A stretch of 64,000 nucleotides of DNA from the NCBI RefSeq assembly GCF_000739375.1, contig NZ_CP006704.1, forward strand, positions 5,332,001 to 5,396,000, written 5' to 3'. The notes beneath the pieces are model-generated. The model did not search any database and was not told the origin of the DNA. It saw nothing but the letters and a program-made list of their open reading frames with translations. Both the position numbers and the translations under genes were made by a program. The stretch is from Comamonas testosteroni TK102 (GTDB taxonomy: Bacteria > Pseudomonadota > Gammaproteobacteria > Burkholderiales > Burkholderiaceae_C). Shown here one piece after another: positions 18,783 to 28,353 of the stretch (positions are counted from its first letter, which is position 1; each line of letters starts with the position of its first letter).

Positions 18783-19861
18783 GCCGCCTTTCGCAGAAGC
18801 TCGGGTGCTGCCAGCGACTGCAGCGCAGCAGCCGGCAACTCAACCAGCACCTCGCCCTGCAGCCAGTCGGGCAGACGCGCGTCATGGCGCAGCGGCCATT
18901 GCACATCGATCTGGCATTGCAGCGTGGGACTGAACACGCGCACCAGCACCAGCGAGCCCAGGAACGAGGTCTCGACCACCCGCGCCCGGAACAGATTGGG
19001 CAGTGCTGCGGGCTGGGCCGGGTGCAGCACCACGCTCTCGGGCCTCACGCCCACCAGCAAGTCATCACCGGCCTCAAAGCCGGCAGTGCAGCATTCAAGC
19101 CTCCCCTCGCCCACGCGCACCGCATCGCCCGACTCGGCCACGGCGGGCAGCAAATTCATGCGGCCCACAAAACCGGCCGCAAAGTGGCTGACCGGCTCGG
19201 CGTAGAGCTGCTCGGGCGAGCCCTGCTGCTCGATACGCCCCTGGTGCATCAGCACCACGCGGTCTGCCATGGAGAGCGCCTCTTCCTGGTCGTGCGTGAC
19301 CATCACGCAGGCAATGCCCAGTTGACGCTGCAACTGGCGGATTTCACTGCGCAGCTCGGTGCGCACCTGGGCATCCAGTGCGGACAGCGGCTCGTCCAGC
19401 AACAGCAGACGCGGGCTCGGCGCCAGTGCGCGGGCCAGCGCAATGCGCTGCTGCTGGCCGCCCGACAATTGCGCCGGGTAGCGCTGCGCCTGCGCGCCCA
19501 GGCCTACCAGAGCCAGCATCTCCTGCACCCGGGCCTGCACCTGCGCCACGGGTTGGCCCTTGAGGCCGAAAGCCACGTTCTGGGCCGCCGTCAGGTTCGG
19601 AAACAGTGCGTAGCTCTGGAACACCACGCCAAAGCCCCGGCGCGCGGCGGGCCAGCGTGTGATGTCCTCGCCCTGAAACACAATGCAGCCCGCATCGGCC
19701 TGCTCGATGCCGCACAGAATACGCAGCAGCGTCGTCTTGCCGCAGCCCGATGGGCCCAGCAGGCTGACGAACTCGCCCCCCTCCACCAACAGGTCAATGT
19801 CGCGCAGCACCGGCGTTTCCTTGTACTGCTTGGCAATATGGTCTATGCGCAGCATCTGCAA
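18779..19861 (-). CDS. 2-aminoethylphosphonate-type ABC transporter ATP-binding protein
   Basis: This 360-residue importer ATPase has Walker A LLGPSGCGKTTLLRILCG, a Q-loop after it, signature LSGGQQQRIALARAL, Walker B RLLLLDEPLSALD and the switch His in VMVTHDQEEALSMADRV. The C-terminal 120 residues form a TOBE/OB regulatory domain (VGVRPESVVLHP). The group is the PotA/FbpC/PhnT type. It overlaps the fused permease downstream by four bases and lies 173 bases downstream of the binding-protein gene, with dispersed repeat copy 2 in between, which may lower its expression relative to the binding protein. Confidence 0.87.
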   Translation of the reverse strand: MQMLRIDHIAKQYKETPVLRDIDLLVEGGEFVSLLGPSGCGKTTLLRILCGIEQADAGCIVFQGEDITRWPAARRGFGVVFQSYALFPNLTAAQNVAFGLKGQPVAQVQARVQEMLALVGLGAQAQRYPAQLSGGQQQRIALARALAPSPRLLLLDEPLSALDAQVRTELRSEIRQLQRQLGIACVMVTHDQEEALSMADRVVLMHQGRIEQQGSPEQLYAEPVSHFAAGFVGRMNLLPAVAESGDAVRVGEGRLECCTAGFEAGDDLLVGVRPESVVLHPAQPAALPNLFRARVVETSFLGSLVLVRVFSPTLQCQIDVQWPLRHDARLPDWLQGEVLVELPAAALQSLAAPELLRKAA

Positions 19862-19940
19862 TCACTTTCAACGTGCAAAAAATTTCAGAGACCTGCTGCG
19901 TAGAACTGGCGCTGACCCAGCTCAGAACTGCCGAGCAAGG

Positions 19941-20034
19941 GCCGCCCCGCAGCGAGGGCAGTGTCCCCCTCCAGCGCGCAGCGCCAGAGAGGGGGAAGGC
20001 GCGGCGCCGCCAAGGCGAAGCGCCTCAGGGGGTG
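19941..20034 (-). repeat. GC-rich stop-adjacent dispersed repeat, copy 2
   Basis: On the minus strand it starts directly after the TAA stop of the binding-protein gene with CACCCCCTGAGGCGCTTCGC. It continues with CTTCCCCCTCTCTGGCGC and GGAGGGGGACACTGCCC, and ends GCTGCGGGGCGGC. This copy is the most complete and defines the family in this window. It sits between the binding protein and ATPase genes of one operon, a common place for REP-like elements that stabilise the upstream mRNA. Confidence 0.72.
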
Positions 20035-21084
20035 TTACTTCTTCTCCGCCTTGGCTTCATAGCGGCGGCTCCATTCGGAAAGAATCCGATCGCGATTGGC
20101 CGCTGCCCAGTTGAAGTCGTTTCTGGCCAGGCGCTTTTCCAGATCGGCCGGAATGAACTCGTGCTTTTCCTGGGCCTCAGGCAATGCTAGGACGGCGAAG
20201 TTGGCGGCGTAGAGCTTGTTGGCATCGGGCGTCACCGCCCAGTCGGCCAGGACCTTGGCGGCCTCCTGCTTTTTGCTGGTCTTCAGAATGGCCGTGGCTT
20301 CCACATCCCAGCCCAGGCCTTCCCGGGGGAAGACGATGTCGATGGGCGCGCCATCCTTCTTGGTCTTGTTGGCGCGGTATTCAAAGCTCAGGCCCACGGG
20401 AAACTCGCCCGCGCCGGCCTGGCGGCAGGGCTTGGAGCCACTGTGCGTGTAGACGCCGATGTTCTGGTGCAGCGCATCCATATAGGCCCAGCCCTTGTCC
20501 TCGCCCATCATCTGCAGCCAGGCGGCCACCATCAGATAGCCCGTGCCGCTGGACGCCGGGTGGGGCATGGTGATCGCGCCCTTGAACTCGGGCCTGGTCA
20601 GGTCGGCCCAGCTCGCAGGCGTGGGCAGCTTGCGCTTGTGGCCTTCCACGGTGTTGAAGCAGACGGCCGACGACCACAGATCCATGCCCACCCAGCTCGG
20701 CGTGGCTGCTGCATCGCGCATGCTGGAGCGCACCCTGGCCAGGTTCCTGGGCGCATAGGGCCGCAGCATGCCTTGCTTGTCCAGCAGCATCAGCGAAGTG
20801 GCGGCCACGCCCCAGATCACATCGGCCTGGGGATTGGCTTTTTCGGCCAGCAGGCGGGCGGTGATGATGCCTGTGCTGTCACGCACGAACTTCAGCTCGA
20901 TCTCGGGGTGGGCTTTTTCAAAAGCCGCTTTATAGGCCTTGATCTGGTCGGCCTCCAGGGCCGAATACACCAGCAGATCGGTCCTGGCCTGGGCGGCGGA
21001 AGCCAGGCCCAACAAGGCCGTGGCAACCGTGGCAAAAGCGCTCAAGGTGAAGCGGCGAGTGGCGGGTGCAAAAGCGTGACGCAT
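20035..21084 (-). CDS. 2-aminoethylphosphonate-type ABC transporter substrate-binding protein
   Basis: The 349-residue periplasmic protein has an N-terminal signal peptide (hydrophobic FATVATALLGLASAAQA, cleavage predicted near residue 34). The mature part starts RTDLLVYSALEADQIKAYKA and has the fold of extracellular solute-binding proteins that take iron, polyamines or phosphonates (FVRDSTGIITARLLAEK, ADVIWGVAATSL, PASSGTGYLMVAAW). It is the first gene of the leftward operon with ATPase, fused permease and oxidoreductase, and faces a LysR gene. The phosphonate call rests on the combination of these genes rather than on binding residues. Confidence 0.83.
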   Translation of the reverse strand: MRHAFAPATRRFTLSAFATVATALLGLASAAQARTDLLVYSALEADQIKAYKAAFEKAHPEIELKFVRDSTGIITARLLAEKANPQADVIWGVAATSLMLLDKQGMLRPYAPRNLARVRSSMRDAAATPSWVGMDLWSSAVCFNTVEGHKRKLPTPASWADLTRPEFKGAITMPHPASSGTGYLMVAAWLQMMGEDKGWAYMDALHQNIGVYTHSGSKPCRQAGAGEFPVGLSFEYRANKTKKDGAPIDIVFPREGLGWDVEATAILKTSKKQEAAKVLADWAVTPDANKLYAANFAVLALPEAQEKHEFIPADLEKRLARNDFNWAAANRDRILSEWSRRYEAKAEKK

Positions 21085-21430
21085 GGATAACAGTCCCTTG
21101 GATTGATCTTTGCCGCCTGACCAACGCGGTCATTTGCGACATGAGGGAACTGTAGAAACTCACTATGAAACGCTGGTGTCACAGAACTGAAATCTGCCAA
21201 GGATGTCATCAGCAAACTTTGTAGTCAGCGCACCGCACCAGTGTTCGCCACCGAAATGCTATTGATTCAAAAGCATATTTCGCTTTATCTGTCTCATATT
21301 TATATATAAAACCATCCAAATACAAACACATATAAGCGTAAGAAGCTATTGAAATCAAAGCAATCCATCTGCATTGCCGGCTGCAGCGTTCATGTTGAAA
21401 TCCGGGGACCGCTTTCTTGAAGACTTGGTC
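21085..21430. other. Divergent promoter region between the binding-protein gene and the LysR gene
   Basis: About 345 bases without a gene. Positions 21245-21365 are markedly AT-rich (CATATTTATATATAAAACC), unlike the flanking DNA, and should hold the divergent promoters and the LysR site. One copy of a short GCGNAAGAAGCTAT-type repeat lies at 21336-21358. I could not identify a specific T-N11-A operator with confidence. Confidence 0.5.
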
Positions 21431-22297
21431 ATGTTTGCCACACAGCTCAAATCCTTTTTCTGGGTCGCCCGTCTCGGAAGCATCACGCAAGCTGCGCGCC
21501 AGCTGGGGCTGAGCCAGCCCACGGTCACGGCGCAGATCAAGGCCTTGGAGGAGCAATATGAGGTCGAGCTGTTCACGCGCCAGAGCGGAAGGCTGGCCAT
21601 CACCGATGCGGGCCTGAAGCTGCTGCCCGGGATAGAGAAGCTGCTGCTGCAGTCGGCCCAGATCGAATCGGCGCTGCGCCAGTCGGGCCATGTCAACCAG
21701 GGCCAGCTGCGCATAGGCGCCACCGCACCCTACTATGTACTGGACATTGTCAAGCGCTATCAGCAGCAATACGCACTGGTGGAGGTCAGCATCGTCAATG
21801 GCAATTCGCGCCAGATGATTCAGGCGCTGGCCGAGTACCAGGTGGATCTGGCAACCTCATCGCATCTGGACACCGACCCGCGCCTGCTGCGCCTGGAGCT
21901 GGGGCGCGACCCGCTGGCCCTGGTCGTGCACCGGCAGCATGCGCTGGCCGGGCAGAAGTCCGTCGATATCAGGGATCTGGCGAAGAACACGCTGATCCTG
22001 CGCGAGCGCGGCTCCATGACCCGGCAGATGACCGAGCAGATGCTGGAAGCCGCCCAGGTCAGCCCACAGCGGATTCTGGAAATTGCCAGCCGCGAATCCA
22101 TACGCGAAGCCGTGATCCGCCAGATGGGCATCAGCATTTTTGCGCGGCACGAAGCATCGGCCCACCCGGACCTCGTCGTGCTTGATCTGAAAGGCGAGGT
22201 GCCCTGTCTGCCCGAATACCTGTACTGCCTGCGCGAGCGATGCGATGCGCAACTGATCCAGCCGTTTCTGCAGATGGCCGAATCAAGAAAGCGCTAG
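21431..22297 (+). CDS. LysR-family transcriptional regulator, likely of the phosphonate uptake operon
   Basis: The start at ATG 21431 gives 288 residues with the LysR helix-turn-helix at the N-terminus (LKSFFWVARLGSITQAARQL, then LSQPTVTAQIKALEEQ). A periplasmic-binding-like effector domain follows (GQLRIGATAPYYVLDIVKRY). An in-frame ATG at 21374 would add 19 residues that the family lacks. It is divergent from the ABC operon, the usual arrangement for a LysR activator and its target. The effector would be 2-aminoethylphosphonate or its product. The 3' end overlaps the convergent rfbC by four bases. Confidence 0.86.
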   Translation: MFATQLKSFFWVARLGSITQAARQLGLSQPTVTAQIKALEEQYEVELFTRQSGRLAITDAGLKLLPGIEKLLLQSAQIESALRQSGHVNQGQLRIGATAPYYVLDIVKRYQQQYALVEVSIVNGNSRQMIQALAEYQVDLATSSHLDTDPRLLRLELGRDPLALVVHRQHALAGQKSVDIRDLAKNTLILRERGSMTRQMTEQMLEAAQVSPQRILEIASRESIREAVIRQMGISIFARHEASAHPDLVVLDLKGEVPCLPEYLYCLRERCDAQLIQPFLQMAESRKR

Positions 22298-22845
22298 TCG
22301 AACAGTTCGGCCCGCTTGAATGCGGGCTGATTCCTGTCCTTTTCGGACAAGGAAAAAGCGATATCGAGCTGGGGCCACTCGATGCCAATGTCGGGGTCGT
22401 TCCAGGCTATGCCACGCTCGGCACTGCGATCGTAGTAGCCTGTGGTCTTATACAGATATTCTGCCGAATCGCTAAGAGTCACAAACCCATGCGCAAACCC
22501 CGGAGGGATCCACATCTGCAAATGATTTTCTTCTGTCAACAACTGACCAACCCATTGGCCAAAAGTTTTTGAGCTTTTCCGGATATCTACAGCGACATCC
22601 CAGACTGAACCTCGTACGACCCGCACCAGCTTTCCTTGGGAGGATGAAGGCATTTGATAATGCAGGCCCCTCAAGACTCCCCGAAGGCTCCGGCTGTGGT
22701 TGTCTTGCACAAAATCAACTTGGGAGCCTGTTTCGGCCTCGAACTCCCGTTGACTGAAGCTTTCGAAAAAAAATCCGCGATCATCAAGAAACAATCGAGG
22801 CTCAATGAGCATGAGTCCAGAAAGCTTCAGTTCAGTTACTTTCAT
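22294..22845 (-). CDS. rfbC: dTDP-4-dehydrorhamnose 3,5-epimerase
   Basis: The 183-residue cupin is full length. [40 protein letters not shown] (catalytic His in LHYQ) and [14 protein letters not shown] are the RmlC signatures, and [20 protein letters not shown] carries the active-site Tyr region. It epimerises C3 and C5 of dTDP-4-keto-6-deoxyglucose on the way to dTDP-L-rhamnose. Its start overlaps rfbA by four bases. It is the last gene of the coaX-rfbBDAC set, ending against the convergent LysR gene. Confidence 0.95.
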   Translation of the reverse strand: MKVTELKLSGLMLIEPRLFLDDRGFFFESFSQREFEAETGSQVDFVQDNHSRSLRGVLRGLHYQMPSSSQGKLVRVVRGSVWDVAVDIRKSSKTFGQWVGQLLTEENHLQMWIPPGFAHGFVTLSDSAEYLYKTTGYYDRSAERGIAWNDPDIGIEWPQLDIAFSLSEKDRNQPAFKRAELFD

Positions 22846-23726
22846 AGGACACTATTCAAGCAGTGCATCAAATATTTCCCATATCCATTCTTTAAAAGTG
22901 GCTGCGCCAGTTTTTCCATTTGCAGAGCATCAATCCAGCCCGAGCGAAAAGCTATTTCCTCAGGGCAAGAAACCTTCAGGCCCTGCCTTTGTTCCAGGGT
23001 TGCAATAAACTGGCCTGCCTCGAGCAAACTATCATGCGTACCGGTATCCAGCCACGCATAACCACGGCGCATCACTTGCACATTCAAGGCGCCATCCGCC
23101 AGATAAATCTTGTTCAGATCCGTGATTTCCAGTTCACCTCTTGGCGATGGCTTGACAGACTTGGCAAGCTCCACCACACGGGCATCGTAAAAGTAGAGCC
23201 CTGTGACGGCATAGTTGGACTTCGCAACCACAGGCTTTTCTTCCAGAGAGAGCACCTGTCCCTTGGCATCGAATTCAGCAACGCCATAACGCTCAGGATC
23301 TTGCACGTGATAAGCAAATACCGTCGCACCGTGCTCCTTGGCGTCCGCATCCTTTAACAGGCGCGGGAAATCATGACCATAAAAAATATTGTCACCCAGC
23401 ACCAGGGCACTGGGAGCGCCGTCGAGGAATTTCTCGCCAATCAGGAAGGCCTGGGCCAGGCCATCCGGGCTGGGCTGCACCTCATACTGAAGGTTCAGGC
23501 CCCACTGGCTGCCATCGCCCAGCAACTGCTCGAAGCGCGGCGTATCCTGCGGCGTGCTGATGATCAGAATGTCCCGGATGCCCGCCAGCATCAGCGTGCT
23601 CAGCGGATAGTAGATCATGGGCTTGTCGTAGATCGGCAGCAGCTGCTTGCTGATGGCCAGCGTGGCGGGGTGCAAACGAGTACCGGAGCCGCCAGCCAGA
23701 ATGATGCCTTTGCGCTTTGTCGTCAT
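22842..23726 (-). CDS. rfbA: Glucose-1-phosphate thymidylyltransferase
   Basis: The 294 residues start [20 protein letters not shown] (nucleotide-binding GGSGTRLHP) and contain [31 protein letters not shown] (metal Asp) and the [20 protein letters not shown] block, the standard RmlA series. It joins glucose-1-phosphate and dTTP to give dTDP-glucose, the entry to both dTDP-rhamnose and the 3-acetamido sugar of the polysaccharide island. It is overlapped by rfbC and lies 62 bases after rfbD. Confidence 0.96.
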   Translation of the reverse strand: MTTKRKGIILAGGSGTRLHPATLAISKQLLPIYDKPMIYYPLSTLMLAGIRDILIISTPQDTPRFEQLLGDGSQWGLNLQYEVQPSPDGLAQAFLIGEKFLDGAPSALVLGDNIFYGHDFPRLLKDADAKEHGATVFAYHVQDPERYGVAEFDAKGQVLSLEEKPVVAKSNYAVTGLYFYDARVVELAKSVKPSPRGELEITDLNKIYLADGALNVQVMRRGYAWLDTGTHDSLLEAGQFIATLEQRQGLKVSCPEEIAFRSGWIDALQMEKLAQPLLKNGYGKYLMHCLNSVL

Positions 23727-23788
23727 GATGAATCAATAAAAAGCTTCCAGCGCTTTACCGATAAGCGTTTGAAGCGAGGTTTTGAAAA

Positions 23789-24694
23789 TTAGAGAATCTC
23801 GCGCAGCATGCGCTCCACGCCATGCTGCCATGCAGGCAGATGCAGTTGCATGGCCGCTTGCAGCTTTTGTGTATCCAGACGCGAGTTCAAGGGTCGCACG
23901 GCCGGTGTCGGGAAGGCCGTGGTCGGCACAACGGCAATGCTTTGCACCTTCCAGTCCTGATCGGGGCGCAGGCTTTGGGCGCGCTCGATCACATGGCTGG
24001 CATAGGCATGCCAGTTGGTCTCTCCTGACGCAACCAGATGGTAGAGACCGCCATCGCCTTCATGAGCGCTCATATGGCGCACGGCATGGGCCGTGACATC
24101 GGCGATCAGATCGGCGCCGGTCGGCGCGCCCCATTGATCGTTGATCACGCTGAGCGCTTCCCGCTCCTGCGCCAGACGCAACATGGTCTTGGCAAAATTG
24201 CCACCACGCGCCGCATAGACCCAGCTGGTGCGAAAAATCAGATGACGGCAGTTTGTGGCCGCTATCCGCTGCTCGCCTTCAAGTTTGGTGCGGCCATAGA
24301 CCGATAGCGGCCCCGTCGCATCGCCCTCCTTGCGTGCCACACTGCCGGAGCCGTCGAAGACATAGTCGGTGCTGTAGTGCACCAGCAGGGCGCCCAGGCT
24401 TTTGGCTTCGAGCGCCATGACTTCGGGCGCCTCCGCGTTCAGGCGCCAAGCCAGATCCGGCTCGCCCTCGGCCTTGTCCACCGCCGTATGCGCTGCGGCA
24501 TTGACGATCACATCCGGGCGCACGCTGCGAATGGTCTGCGCCAGCGTCTGCAGATCGCCGACATCGCCGCACAGGCTGTTTCCATCCACATTCACGCTCT
24601 GGCGATCCAGCGCAATCACCTCGCCCAAAGGCGCGAGACTGCGCTGCAGCTCCCAGCCGACCTGACCGTTCTTGCCCAGCAGCAGCAGCTTCAT
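23789..24694 (-). CDS. rfbD: dTDP-4-dehydrorhamnose reductase
   Basis: The start at ATG 24694, overlapping the rfbB stop (ATGA), gives 301 residues opening [20 protein letters not shown], the Rossmann glycine motif of Rml[21 protein letters not shown] and the catalytic Tyr/Lys in [10 protein letters not shown] follow, then [21 protein letters not shown] longer frame reaching 24787 would add 31 residues read out of phase from rfbB and is rejected. The enzyme reduces the 4-keto sugar with NAD(P)H to dTDP-L-rhamnose. Confidence 0.95.
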   Translation of the reverse strand: MKLLLLGKNGQVGWELQRSLAPLGEVIALDRQSVNVDGNSLCGDVGDLQTLAQTIRSVRPDVIVNAAAHTAVDKAEGEPDLAWRLNAEAPEVMALEAKSLGALLVHYSTDYVFDGSGSVARKEGDATGPLSVYGRTKLEGEQRIAATNCRHLIFRTSWVYAARGGNFAKTMLRLAQEREALSVINDQWGAPTGADLIADVTAHAVRHMSAHEGDGGLYHLVASGETNWHAYASHVIERAQSLRPDQDWKVQSIAVVPTTAFPTPAVRPLNSRLDTQKLQAAMQLHLPAWQHGVERMLREIL

Positions 24695-25761
24695 GCCGAA
24701 GCCTCGTCGGTGTACTGCTTCTGCACCCAGTCGCGGTAGGCGCCGGACTGCACATGGGCCACCCACTCGGGGTTGGCCAGATACCACTGCACGGTCTTGC
24801 GAATGCCGGTCTCGAAGGTCTCGGCAGGCTTCCAGCCCAGCTCGCGTTCCAGCTTGCGTGCATCGATCGCATAGCGGCGATCATGGCCGGGACGGTCGGT
24901 CACATAGGTGATCTGCTCGGCATAGGTCTTGCCGTCGGCGCGCGGGCGCAACTCGTCGAGCAAGCTGCACACGGTCTTGACGATATCGATATTGGCCTTC
25001 TCGTTCCAGCCGCCCACGTTATAGGTCTCGCCCAACTGGCCAGCCTCGAGAACACGGCGGATGGCGCTGCAATGGTCGCGCACATAGAGCCAGTCACGCA
25101 CCTGCATGCCGTCGCCGTAGATGGGCAGCGGCTTGCCCGCCAGCGCATTGACAATGACCAGCGGGATCAGCTTTTCCGGGAAATGCAGCGGGCCGTAGTT
25201 GTTGCTGCAATTGGTCGTCAGCACCGGCAAGCCGTAGGTGTGATGCCAGGCCCGCACCAGATGGTCGCTGGCTGCCTTGCTGGCCGAGTACGGGCTGTTG
25301 GGCTCGTAATTGTGCTCTTCGGTAAACGCTGGATCGGTCGGCGCCAGCGTGCCATAGACCTCGTCGGTAGAGACATGCAAAAAGCGGAAGCCGGACTTGG
25401 CCTCGCCTTGCAGACCATGCCAATAGGCGCGTACCGCTTCCAGCAGGCGGAAAGTGCCCACCACATTGGTCTGGATGAAATCCTCGGAACCATGAATGGA
25501 GCGATCCACATGCGACTCGGCCGCAAAGTTCACCACGGCGCGAGGCTGGTGCTGCGCCAGCAATTGCGGAAGCTTGGCGCTGTCGCCGATATCGGCCTGC
25601 ACAAACACATGGCGGGCATCGCCGTTCAGGCTGGCCAGATTCTCGAGATTTCCCGCATAGGTCAGCTTGTCGATATTGACCACGGGCTCATCCACATGTG
25701 CCAGCCAGTCGAGAACAAAGTTGGCGCCGATAAAGCCTGCACCGCCGGTTACAAAAATCAT
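24691..25761 (-). CDS. rfbB: dTDP-glucose 4,6-dehydratase
   Basis: The 356-residue extended SDR has [20 protein letters not shown] (GxxGxxG), [20 protein letters not shown] (typical RmlB), [11 protein letters not shown] with the catalytic Asp-Glu of the dehydratase step, [15 protein letters not shown] (Tyr-x-x-x-Lys), and [15 protein letters not shown]. It makes dTDP-4-keto-6-deoxyglucose, which is shared by RfbC/RfbD and by the ketoisomerase at 8814-9215. It lies 48 bases after coaX and is coupled to rfbD by a four-base overlap. Confidence 0.96.
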   Translation of the reverse strand: MIFVTGGAGFIGANFVLDWLAHVDEPVVNIDKLTYAGNLENLASLNGDARHVFVQADIGDSAKLPQLLAQHQPRAVVNFAAESHVDRSIHGSEDFIQTNVVGTFRLLEAVRAYWHGLQGEAKSGFRFLHVSTDEVYGTLAPTDPAFTEEHNYEPNSPYSASKAASDHLVRAWHHTYGLPVLTTNCSNNYGPLHFPEKLIPLVIVNALAGKPLPIYGDGMQVRDWLYVRDHCSAIRRVLEAGQLGETYNVGGWNEKANIDIVKTVCSLLDELRPRADGKTYAEQITYVTDRPGHDRRYAIDARKLERELGWKPAETFETGIRKTVQWYLANPEWVAHVQSGAYRDWVQKQYTDEASA

Positions 25762-25809
25762 GGAAACAGCCTCAAATCAAAATTCGAATCATTGCAGGTC
25801 GCAATGCAC

Positions 25810-26583
25810 TCAAGCCCAGCGCTTATCAGCCATCACCAGCAAGCCATCAAAGATCAGGTTGTTGATCAGCTCAAAAGGTCGGGTCATGCTGGGAGACATT
25901 TTCCAGCCGGCACCGCCCGCCATGATGCACATGGGCTCTGCGCCGCAGTGTTCTGCCAGATGCTGGTACATGCGCTCCACGGCACCTGCAATCGCATAAG
26001 TGCCGCCGCTGGTCAGCGCATCGCTGGTGTTCTTGGGAAAGCATCGGACTTCACCGGTAGGCACATGCAGGCCCGCAGTACCACCTTCCAGGGCCCTGAG
26101 CATGATGCCATGCCCTGGAATGATCAGGCCGCCCAGAAAATGGCCTTGCGCGTCCATGGCATCGACCGTCACTGCGGTGCCCACCATAACCGTGATCAAG
26201 GGCTTGGCCTCTCCCAATTGCAACATGTGGTGACGCGCACCAATCATGGCCACCCAGCGATCCGCCCCCAGCCTGGAGGGATGGTCGTAGCCATTGGTCA
26301 CGCCGGCTTCTGCAACGGAAGGAACGACCCACTGAGGCTCGAAATTCCAGCCCAGCATGAGCTCGATCTGCTCGTGCACCCTGCGCCTTGCCGTCTCGCC
26401 GGCAACCACGCAACCCAGCATGCGCTCGGGAGCCGGCAGCCCCGCCCAGGCACCTTCTGCCAGGCGCTCTATATGCTCCAGGAACTCCGCTCCATGGGCC
26501 AGCAAGGCAGCACCCGGGCGATGATCTTCATACATGGCCCACTTCAAACGGGTGTTGCCAATGTCTATGGCCAAAAATGTCAT
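25810..26583 (-). CDS. coaX: Type III pantothenate kinase
   Basis: Starting at ATG 26583 the protein has 257 residues with the ASKHA kinase signatures of Coa[21 protein letters not shown] (phosphate-binding DIGNTRLKW), [32 protein letters not shown] (adenosine/metal motif GTAVTVD) and [20 protein letters not shown]. It catalyses the first step of coenzyme A synthesis. A longer frame to 26661 lacks family similarity at its N-terminus. It is first in a leftward run with rfbB, an unexpected functional pairing that probably just reflects position. Confidence 0.93.
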   Translation of the reverse strand: MTFLAIDIGNTRLKWAMYEDHRPGAALLAHGAEFLEHIERLAEGAWAGLPAPERMLGCVVAGETARRRVHEQIELMLGWNFEPQWVVPSVAEAGVTNGYDHPSRLGADRWVAMIGARHHMLQLGEAKPLITVMVGTAVTVDAMDAQGHFLGGLIIPGHGIMLRALEGGTAGLHVPTGEVRCFPKNTSDALTSGGTYAIAGAVERMYQHLAEHCGAEPMCIMAGGAGWKMSPSMTRPFELINNLIFDGLLVMADKRWA

Positions 26584-26753
26584 GCGGCGGATTATCAGCA
26601 CTTTTCTCTTCGTCAGACAGCCGTTTGTCACATTCATTACAAGCGGGCAGGAAATTGTCAAAGAAAGCGCTCAGTCCATATCCTGCAAGGATTCATTTCG
26701 ATTTCCCGTTAAAGTGAACCGCCTTCTTCCACTAATTTTGAGGAGTCGAAACC

Positions 26754-27224
26754 ATGGGTCTGTTCAGTTTCATCAAGGAAGCCGGAGAAAAACTGTTTGG
26801 CGGCAGTGACGCACATGCTGCTGCACCGGCCGAAGACTTGAATGCCAAGGCGGCTCAAGCGATCGCCAGCTATATCAACACCCAGAATCTTGGCGTATCC
26901 GACCTGCAGGTTCAGTTCGATGGCTCTCAAGGCAAGGTGACGGTCAACGGGACCGCCCCCACTCAGGCCATCAAGGAAAAAGTGACGCTGTGCTGCGGCA
27001 ATGTGGCCAATGTCCAATCCGTGGACAACCTGATGACGGTGACCAACCCCGAGCCGGAAGCCCAGTACCACGATGTGGTGCGCGGCGACACTCTGTCGGC
27101 CATCTCCAAGAAGTACTATGGCGACGCCAACAAGTACAACGTGATTTTTGAAGCCAACAAGCCCATGCTCAGCAACCCGGACAGGATCTATCCCGGCCAG
27201 AAGCTGCGTATCCCGACGCTGTAA
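26754..27224 (+). CDS. lysM: BON and LysM domain protein (LysM/Kbp-like)
   Basis: The 156 residues comprise an N-terminal helix beginning GLFSFIKEAGEKLFGG, a BON domain (about 30-95; VQFDGSQGKVTVNGTAP, then VDNLMTV) and a C-terminal LysM domain (YHDVVRGDTLSAISKKYYGD, then IYPGQKLRIPTL). The architecture and length match the E. coli Kbp/YgaU potassium-binding LysM protein. There is no classical signal peptide. TTTTGAGGAGTCGAAACC just upstream gives a strong ribosome site. A rho-independent terminator follows, so it is probably monocistronic. Confidence 0.9.
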   Translation: MGLFSFIKEAGEKLFGGSDAHAAAPAEDLNAKAAQAIASYINTQNLGVSDLQVQFDGSQGKVTVNGTAPTQAIKEKVTLCCGNVANVQSVDNLMTVTNPEPEAQYHDVVRGDTLSAISKKYYGDANKYNVIFEANKPMLSNPDRIYPGQKLRIPTL

Positions 27225-27252
27225 AGAAGGCCCCGCAAATACTGTTACGCAC

Positions 27253-27277
27253 AAAAGCGCTCGAAGGAGCGCTTTTT
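27253..27277 (+). terminator. Rho-independent terminator after the LysM gene
   Basis: AAAAGCGCTC, a GAAG tetraloop, then GAGCGCTTTTT form a perfect ten-base stem followed by T residues, 28 bases after the stop codon and 30 bases before galE. It separates the two rightward genes. Confidence 0.88.
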
Positions 27278-27306
27278 CCATTCCTGGCGAAGCTAGACTG
27301 CGGCTT

Positions 27307-28329
27307 ATGAAAACTCTGCTCACAGGCGGCGCCGGCTATATCGGCAGTCATACCGCCATTGAACTGCTAGGCCAAGGCCATGAAGTCGTTATTTTCGACA
27401 ACTTCAGCAACAGCCATCCTGAAGCCATCCGCCGCGTGGAGCAAATCACTGGACGCACCATTGCCGTGATCAATGGCGATGTACGCGATCAGGCGGCGCT
27501 CGAGCAGGCATTGCGGGAGCATGGCATTGACAGCGTTGTGCACTTTGCCGGCAAAAAGGCCGTGGGCGAATCCGTTAGCCAGCCGGTGGACTACTACGAC
27601 AACAACGTGAACGGCACCCTGGTGCTGCTGCGCGCCATGAAAAAGCACGGTGTGCGTAATCTGGTGTTCAGCTCTTCGGCGACAGTCTATGGATCGCCGC
27701 AATACTTGCCACTCAATGAAGTGCATCCCACTTCGGCCACCAATCCTTATGGCCGCAGCAAACTGATGGTGGAAGAGATTCTGTCTGACCTCTACCACTC
27801 CGATTGCCAATGGTCGCTGGCCGTGCTGCGCTACTTCAATCCGATTGGCGCCCATGCCAGCGGCCTGATTGGTGAAGACCCCTCAGACATTCCCAATAAC
27901 CTGCTGCCTTTTGTGGCACAGGTCGCCGTGGGCCGCCGTGAAAAACTGCAGATCTTCGGTGGTGACTACGACACTGTGGATGGCACAGGTGTGCGTGACT
28001 ACATTCATGTCGTGGACCTGGCTCGAGGTCACGTCAAGGCGCTCGAAAAGCTGGCCGGCCTGGCCAAGCCAGAGCTGCTAACCATCAACCTGGGTACAGG
28101 CAATGGTTACAGCGTGCTCGAAGTGCTGCATGCCTTCGAAAAAGCCTGCGGCAAGACCCTGCCTTATGCGATCACAGACCGGCGCCCCGGAGATGTGGCC
28201 AGTTGCTATGCAGACCCCGATCACGCCCTCAAAACCCTGGGCTGGCAAGCCGAGCATGATCTGGACACCATGTGCGCCGACACCTGGCGCTGGCAAAGCC
28301 AGAACCCCAACGGCTACCGGCCGGACTAG
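27307..28329 (+). CDS. galE: UDP-glucose 4-epimerase
   Basis: The 340-residue extended SDR starts at ATG 27307. MKTLLTGGAGYIGSHTAIEL is the nucleotide motif, FAGKKAVGESVSQPVDYYDN the GalE-specific block, SSSATVYG and YGRSKLMVEE hold the catalytic Ser/Thr and Tyr-x-x-x-Lys, and RYFNPIGAH and GTGVRDYIHVVDLARGHVKA bind UDP. Length is normal. An extended frame from 27148 overlaps the LysM gene and the terminator and is not used. The product, UDP-galactose, feeds surface polysaccharide synthesis. Confidence 0.95.
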   Translation: MKTLLTGGAGYIGSHTAIELLGQGHEVVIFDNFSNSHPEAIRRVEQITGRTIAVINGDVRDQAALEQALREHGIDSVVHFAGKKAVGESVSQPVDYYDNNVNGTLVLLRAMKKHGVRNLVFSSSATVYGSPQYLPLNEVHPTSATNPYGRSKLMVEEILSDLYHSDCQWSLAVLRYFNPIGAHASGLIGEDPSDIPNNLLPFVAQVAVGRREKLQIFGGDYDTVDGTGVRDYIHVVDLARGHVKALEKLAGLAKPELLTINLGTGNGYSVLEVLHAFEKACGKTLPYAITDRRPGDVASCYADPDHALKTLGWQAEHDLDTMCADTWRWQSQNPNGYRPD

Positions 28330-28353
28330 AGGCAGCGGCCCAAGCCCTGCACC

